From Aphelocoma coerulescens (taxonomy: Eukaryota > Chordata > Aves > Passeriformes > Corvidae): a DNA stretch of 64,000 nucleotides. This document shows, piece after piece, positions 61,326 to 64,000 of this stretch; within the stretch, counting starts at the first letter, position 1; every line of letters starts with the position of its first letter. Both the position numbers and the translations under genes were made by a program. The DNA lies in NCBI RefSeq assembly GCF_041296385.1, contig NW_027183509.1, positions 1-64,000 of the forward strand, given 5' to 3'. The notes beneath the pieces were generated by a model. It had not been told where the DNA came from. It made no database searches and worked only from the letters and a program-made list of their open reading frames with translations.

Positions 61326-63818
61326 TCAAAGGAGTAGACGGTGGCATCAGGACACACCTGTGTCCCAGCAGCTGGGTGCCCAGCCGGGAGCAGGAGCAGG
61401 GCTGGGGCTGCTCCCAAAGTTGCCCCGCCCCAATGCCAGAGCCGGACATATGCTGAGGGGGGGCTGGATCAGGCTTTATTGTCCAGCTGCATGCCAGGAG
61501 TGAGCACAAAATCTACCTGCATTCTCTGCAGCATGCCATCCTGGAGCAGAGCCATTGCCAAAGGAAGCCGTGAGCCCGTGCCAAGCCAGTGCCGGAGTGG
61601 GATCCTAGCAGCACCTGTGGAAGCCGGGAGAGAGGAGCCCACCTGGAGCAGGTTCGTGCAGGATTAATCATCCCGTGGCTTCCCACCAGGGTCCTGTTGC
61701 TTCCAAAAGGCCCCACAGTGTCACTGTGGCCCCTCGGTTCCACCAGGTTCCATAGCGTCACTGTGGTGCCCAGGGTTCCGTCAGCTTCGCCAGCATCCCC
61801 ACGGTCTGCAGAGCTCCCCGAGCTTCTGTGGTGTCACAGTGGAGGCAGGGTTGCATCAGGTTCCATAGCATCAGCACGGTCTCCAGGGCTCCCAGAGGTT
61901 CTGTGGTGTCACAGTGGAGGCAGGGTTGCATCAGGTTCCATAGCATCACCACAGTCTCCAGGGCTCCCTGAGCTTCTGTGGTGTCACAGTGGAGGCAGGG
62001 TTGCATCAGGTTCCATAGCATCAGCACGGTCTCCAGGGCTCCCAGAGGTTCTGTGGTGTCACAGAGGAGGCAGGGTTGCATCAGGTTCCATAGCATCACC
62101 ACGGTCTCCAGGGCTCCCAGAGGTTCTGTGGTGTCACAGTGGAGGCAGGGTTGCATCAGGTTCCATAGCATCACCACAGTCTCCAGGGCTCCCTGAGCTT
62201 CTGTGGTGTCACAGTGGAGGCAGGGTTGCATCAGGTTCCATAGCATCAGCACGGTCTCCAGGGCTCCCAGAGGTTCTGTGGTGTCACAGAGGAGGCAGGG
62301 TTGCATCAGGTTCCATAGCATCACCACGGTCTCCAGGGCTCCAAGAGCTTCTGTGGTGTCACAGAGGAGGCAGGGTTGCATCAGGTTCAATAGCATCAGC
62401 ACGGTCTCCAGGGCTCCCCTGAGCTTCTGTGGTGGTGTCACAGAGGAGCCAGGCTTCCTTGTAGTTCCCCAGCATCACAAAGGCTCTCCTGGGAGCCACG
62501 GGTCACAAAGCACCGTGGGCTCTGTGCAGCCCCGCTGTGTCACAATGGCCGCTGGCTTCCACGAGCCCCCGCAATGTCCCAGTGGGCCCCGTGGCTTTAG
62601 GAGTGGGTGGCTGGGAGTTGGTGCCAGCGGCTGGGGGAGCAGCAGCAGGGACTGTGTGTGGACAGTGCCATGGCCACTTGTGTGGCCACTGGTGTCTCTG
62701 TGCCAGGCACAGCCGTGGTGTGTAACACCGGCTCTGGGTCCTTTGGCTGTGCAGGTGGCAGTCACGGCCTGGAGCAGGGCTGCTCCCGGGGGACAGCCTG
62801 GGGCAGGAGGCTGCTGGAGATTCATTCCCCACACTCCTTGTCATGAGGTGCTCAGAGTGATTGGAAAGGCTGTTGGCAGCAGGCAGTTCTCTGGGTTCAA
62901 GCTGTGGAGCTGTCAGCGGGAATGCAAAGGCCAAGCTGGTGAGCCTTTTGTCCTGGTGCCTTTAGTGTGTGAGCAGTCCCTGGTGCCGTTGTCTTTGGAT
63001 CCTGAGTGTGGGAGAGGCAAGGCTTAGGATGGTGCGTAGAGCTGAGAAGGAAAGTGCCGAGAGCAGCGTGTGTGCTGCTGCTTTGAGGGGTGCAGTTGAA
63101 GTTGTAGGCAGCAAGAGCTTTCTCAGCTGGCCCTTTTGTGAGCTCTGCTTTTGCCAGATGACTTCCATCTTACCCTCTTACCATCTTAGCCTCTCATTTT
63201 TGCATATCCCAAACCCCCTTCCAAACATCCAGCAGCTGCTTGTAAAGAAGAAGTCCTAGAACAAAAAGCCAGTGCTGCCTTTCATAGCCCCTTTGCTGTC
63301 TATGAAGTAGAGGAAAGAAGCTAGTGAGACGCACTTTCTTTCTCAACTCCATAGAGCGCATCCTTCTCTCAAGGTGGCAGAGTCCTTGGCGGAAGTGAAG
63401 CATCTGCAGCTGCAGTTCAGACTGAGAGATGTGCCAGGACAGGAAACATTTGCTGACCTTCCCTGTTCCCTGTGCAACATGATTCTCGCATCCCAGTCAC
63501 TTTCACATACCTTCGGTACCCCTGAGTCCAAGCAGCTAAAGCTCACAGAGACAGAAGTGTCAGGAAGGAAAACGTTCCAAAAGCACCCCCTTCTCTTATC
63601 AGCATATAAATTGTGCACAACAGGCTGCGGCACCGAACCTTCCTTCTCAGATAGACATGCCATCACACTTTTCACTCTTGCAGCTCGGTTGAAAAGCTCC
63701 AGCAGCTGCTCCCGCAATAGCAAAAGGTTCTAGAAGTGAAAGCCAGTTTGGGGCTGCACCTTCTCCTTGCCGCATGTAAGCCACACCAAACTCCCTGATG
63801 CACTCTGTCCTCCCCTTC
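61326..63818 (+). repeat. Monomer M28 (2493 bp, short, three extra 75-bp units)
   Basis: It carries s1024 A (at 62574) and s1970 C, as in M16 and M21. The minisatellite core has eight units, which explains the extra 225 bp. Confidence 0.95.
61820..62419. repeat. Expanded eight-unit minisatellite in M28
   Basis: Read by unit type, the order is 1, 2, 3, 4/1, 2, 3, 4, 5. The fourth unit starts as type 4 (CACAGAGGAGG, CATCACCACGG) but ends like type 1 (CCCAGAGG), after which units 2-5 follow in normal order. This is the pattern expected from a single unequal crossover between unit 4 of one copy and unit 1 of another. It is simpler than the M15 event and independent of it. Confidence 0.92.
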
Positions 63819-64000
63819 TCAAAGGAGTAGACGGTGGCATCAGGACACACCTGTGTCCCAGCAGCTGGGTGCCCAGCCGGGAGCAGGAGCAGGGCTGGGG
63901 CTGCTCCCAAAGTTGCCCCGCCCCAATGCCAGAGCCGGACATATGCTGAGGGGGGGCTGGATCAGGCTTTATTGTCCAGCTGCATGCCAGGAGTGAGCAC
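63819..64000 (+). repeat. Monomer M29, partial (first 182 bp, cut by window edge)
   Basis: It carries s7 G and s175 G, so it is not of the T-T type. By analogy with M16 to M17 and M21 to M22, the copy after an M16-type monomer would be expected to carry s444 T, but that site lies outside the window. Confidence 0.95.

Larger units (their letters stand above)
1..64000. repeat. Macrosatellite array, 2268/2269-bp unit, about 28 copies
   Basis: The same block recurs head to tail with starts at 1, 2270, 4539, 6808, 9076 and so on to 63819. Spacing is 2269 or 2268 bp, except 2343 after M15 and 2493 after M28. I set the monomer start arbitrarily at the word TCAAAG. All copies are on one strand with no inversion, gap, foreign insertion or spacer. 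Recurrent variable offsets are s7 G/T, s175 G/T, s247 G/C, s444 C/T, s489 C/G, s774 C/G, s899 C/G, s1024 G/A, one T more or less at 1169-1170 (long/short), s1898 C/A, s1970 T/C and s2028 C/G. The majority state is the first letter; the long/short indel is split 14 to 14. I do not recognise the family; it is not rDNA, a 5S cluster or a histone cluster. Confidence 0.98.

Noticed and set aside
1..64000. Ribosomal, histone or other multi-copy gene cluster
   Set aside because: No rRNA, snRNA, tRNA or histone sequence words are recognisable in the unit, and 2.27 kb is too short for large-subunit rDNA.
1..64000. Transposable element or endogenous virus as the repeat unit
   Set aside because: No long terminal repeats, terminal inverted repeats, target-site duplications, reverse transcriptase or transposase motifs, or poly(A) tail at the monomer junctions. 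Copies abut exactly.
1..64000. Pure assembly artefact (looped duplication)
   Set aside because: Monomers differ by consistent patterned variants, and two have distinct, mechanistically sensible length changes, which simple looping would not create. Exact copy number could still be wrong.

Overview
The window holds one thing from end to end: a head-to-tail tandem array of a long repeat unit of 2268 or 2269 bp, a macrosatellite. There are 28 complete monomers (M1 to M28) and the first 182 bases of a twenty-ninth. The array has no visible start or end here, so it must extend past both window edges. I found no supportable protein-coding gene, RNA gene, transposon, CRISPR array or unique flanking DNA. 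The open frames repeat with the same period as the DNA, overlap on both strands, and are by-products of a stop-poor G+C-rich repeat. The base usage (G+C-rich, rich in CAGCAGCTG- and CACAGTG-type words, GT/AG splice-like signals and AATAAA-like signals) fits a vertebrate nuclear genome. A bird, for example a microchromosome, sex-chromosome or germline-limited chromosome, is my best guess, but no diagnostic element proves it.

Layout of one monomer, with offsets from M1. Offsets 1-360 are G+C-rich unique sequence with a GC-box/CCAAT-like pair and, on the minus strand, an AATAAA. Offsets about 360-1040 are a minisatellite zone: five clean 75-bp units at 495-869, flanked on both sides by decayed copies, with a 17-bp palindrome at 388-404. 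Offsets about 1040-1450 are G+C-rich, contain a hairpin, and carry an exon-like stretch beginning at a CTCF-like core. Offsets about 1450-2269 are less G+C-rich and carry an old internal duplication (near 1681 and 2151), a TATA-like box and a strong 3' splice-site-like tract.

The monomers are nearly identical. Reading the copies against each other I find about a dozen recurrent variable sites, one single-base indel (14 long and 14 short monomers) and a few singletons. I write these as s7, s175, s247 and so on, by M1 offset. They reveal nested higher-order structure. M2-M5 resembles M7-M10, and M12-M17 resembles M17-M22, both at a lag of five monomers (about 11.34 kb). M11-M16 resembles M23-M28 at a lag of twelve monomers (27.3 kb). 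Two monomers changed length inside the minisatellite: M15 gained one 75-bp unit and M28 gained three. Hybrid units there expose the crossover points.

The most interesting reading is a previously undescribed (to me) macrosatellite that is being homogenised by unequal crossover and conversion at two scales, 75 bp and 11-27 kb. Each unit carries same-orientation CTCF-like cores and transcription-like signals, which recalls the architecture of the mammalian macrosatellite DXZ4. That functional analogy is inference only.
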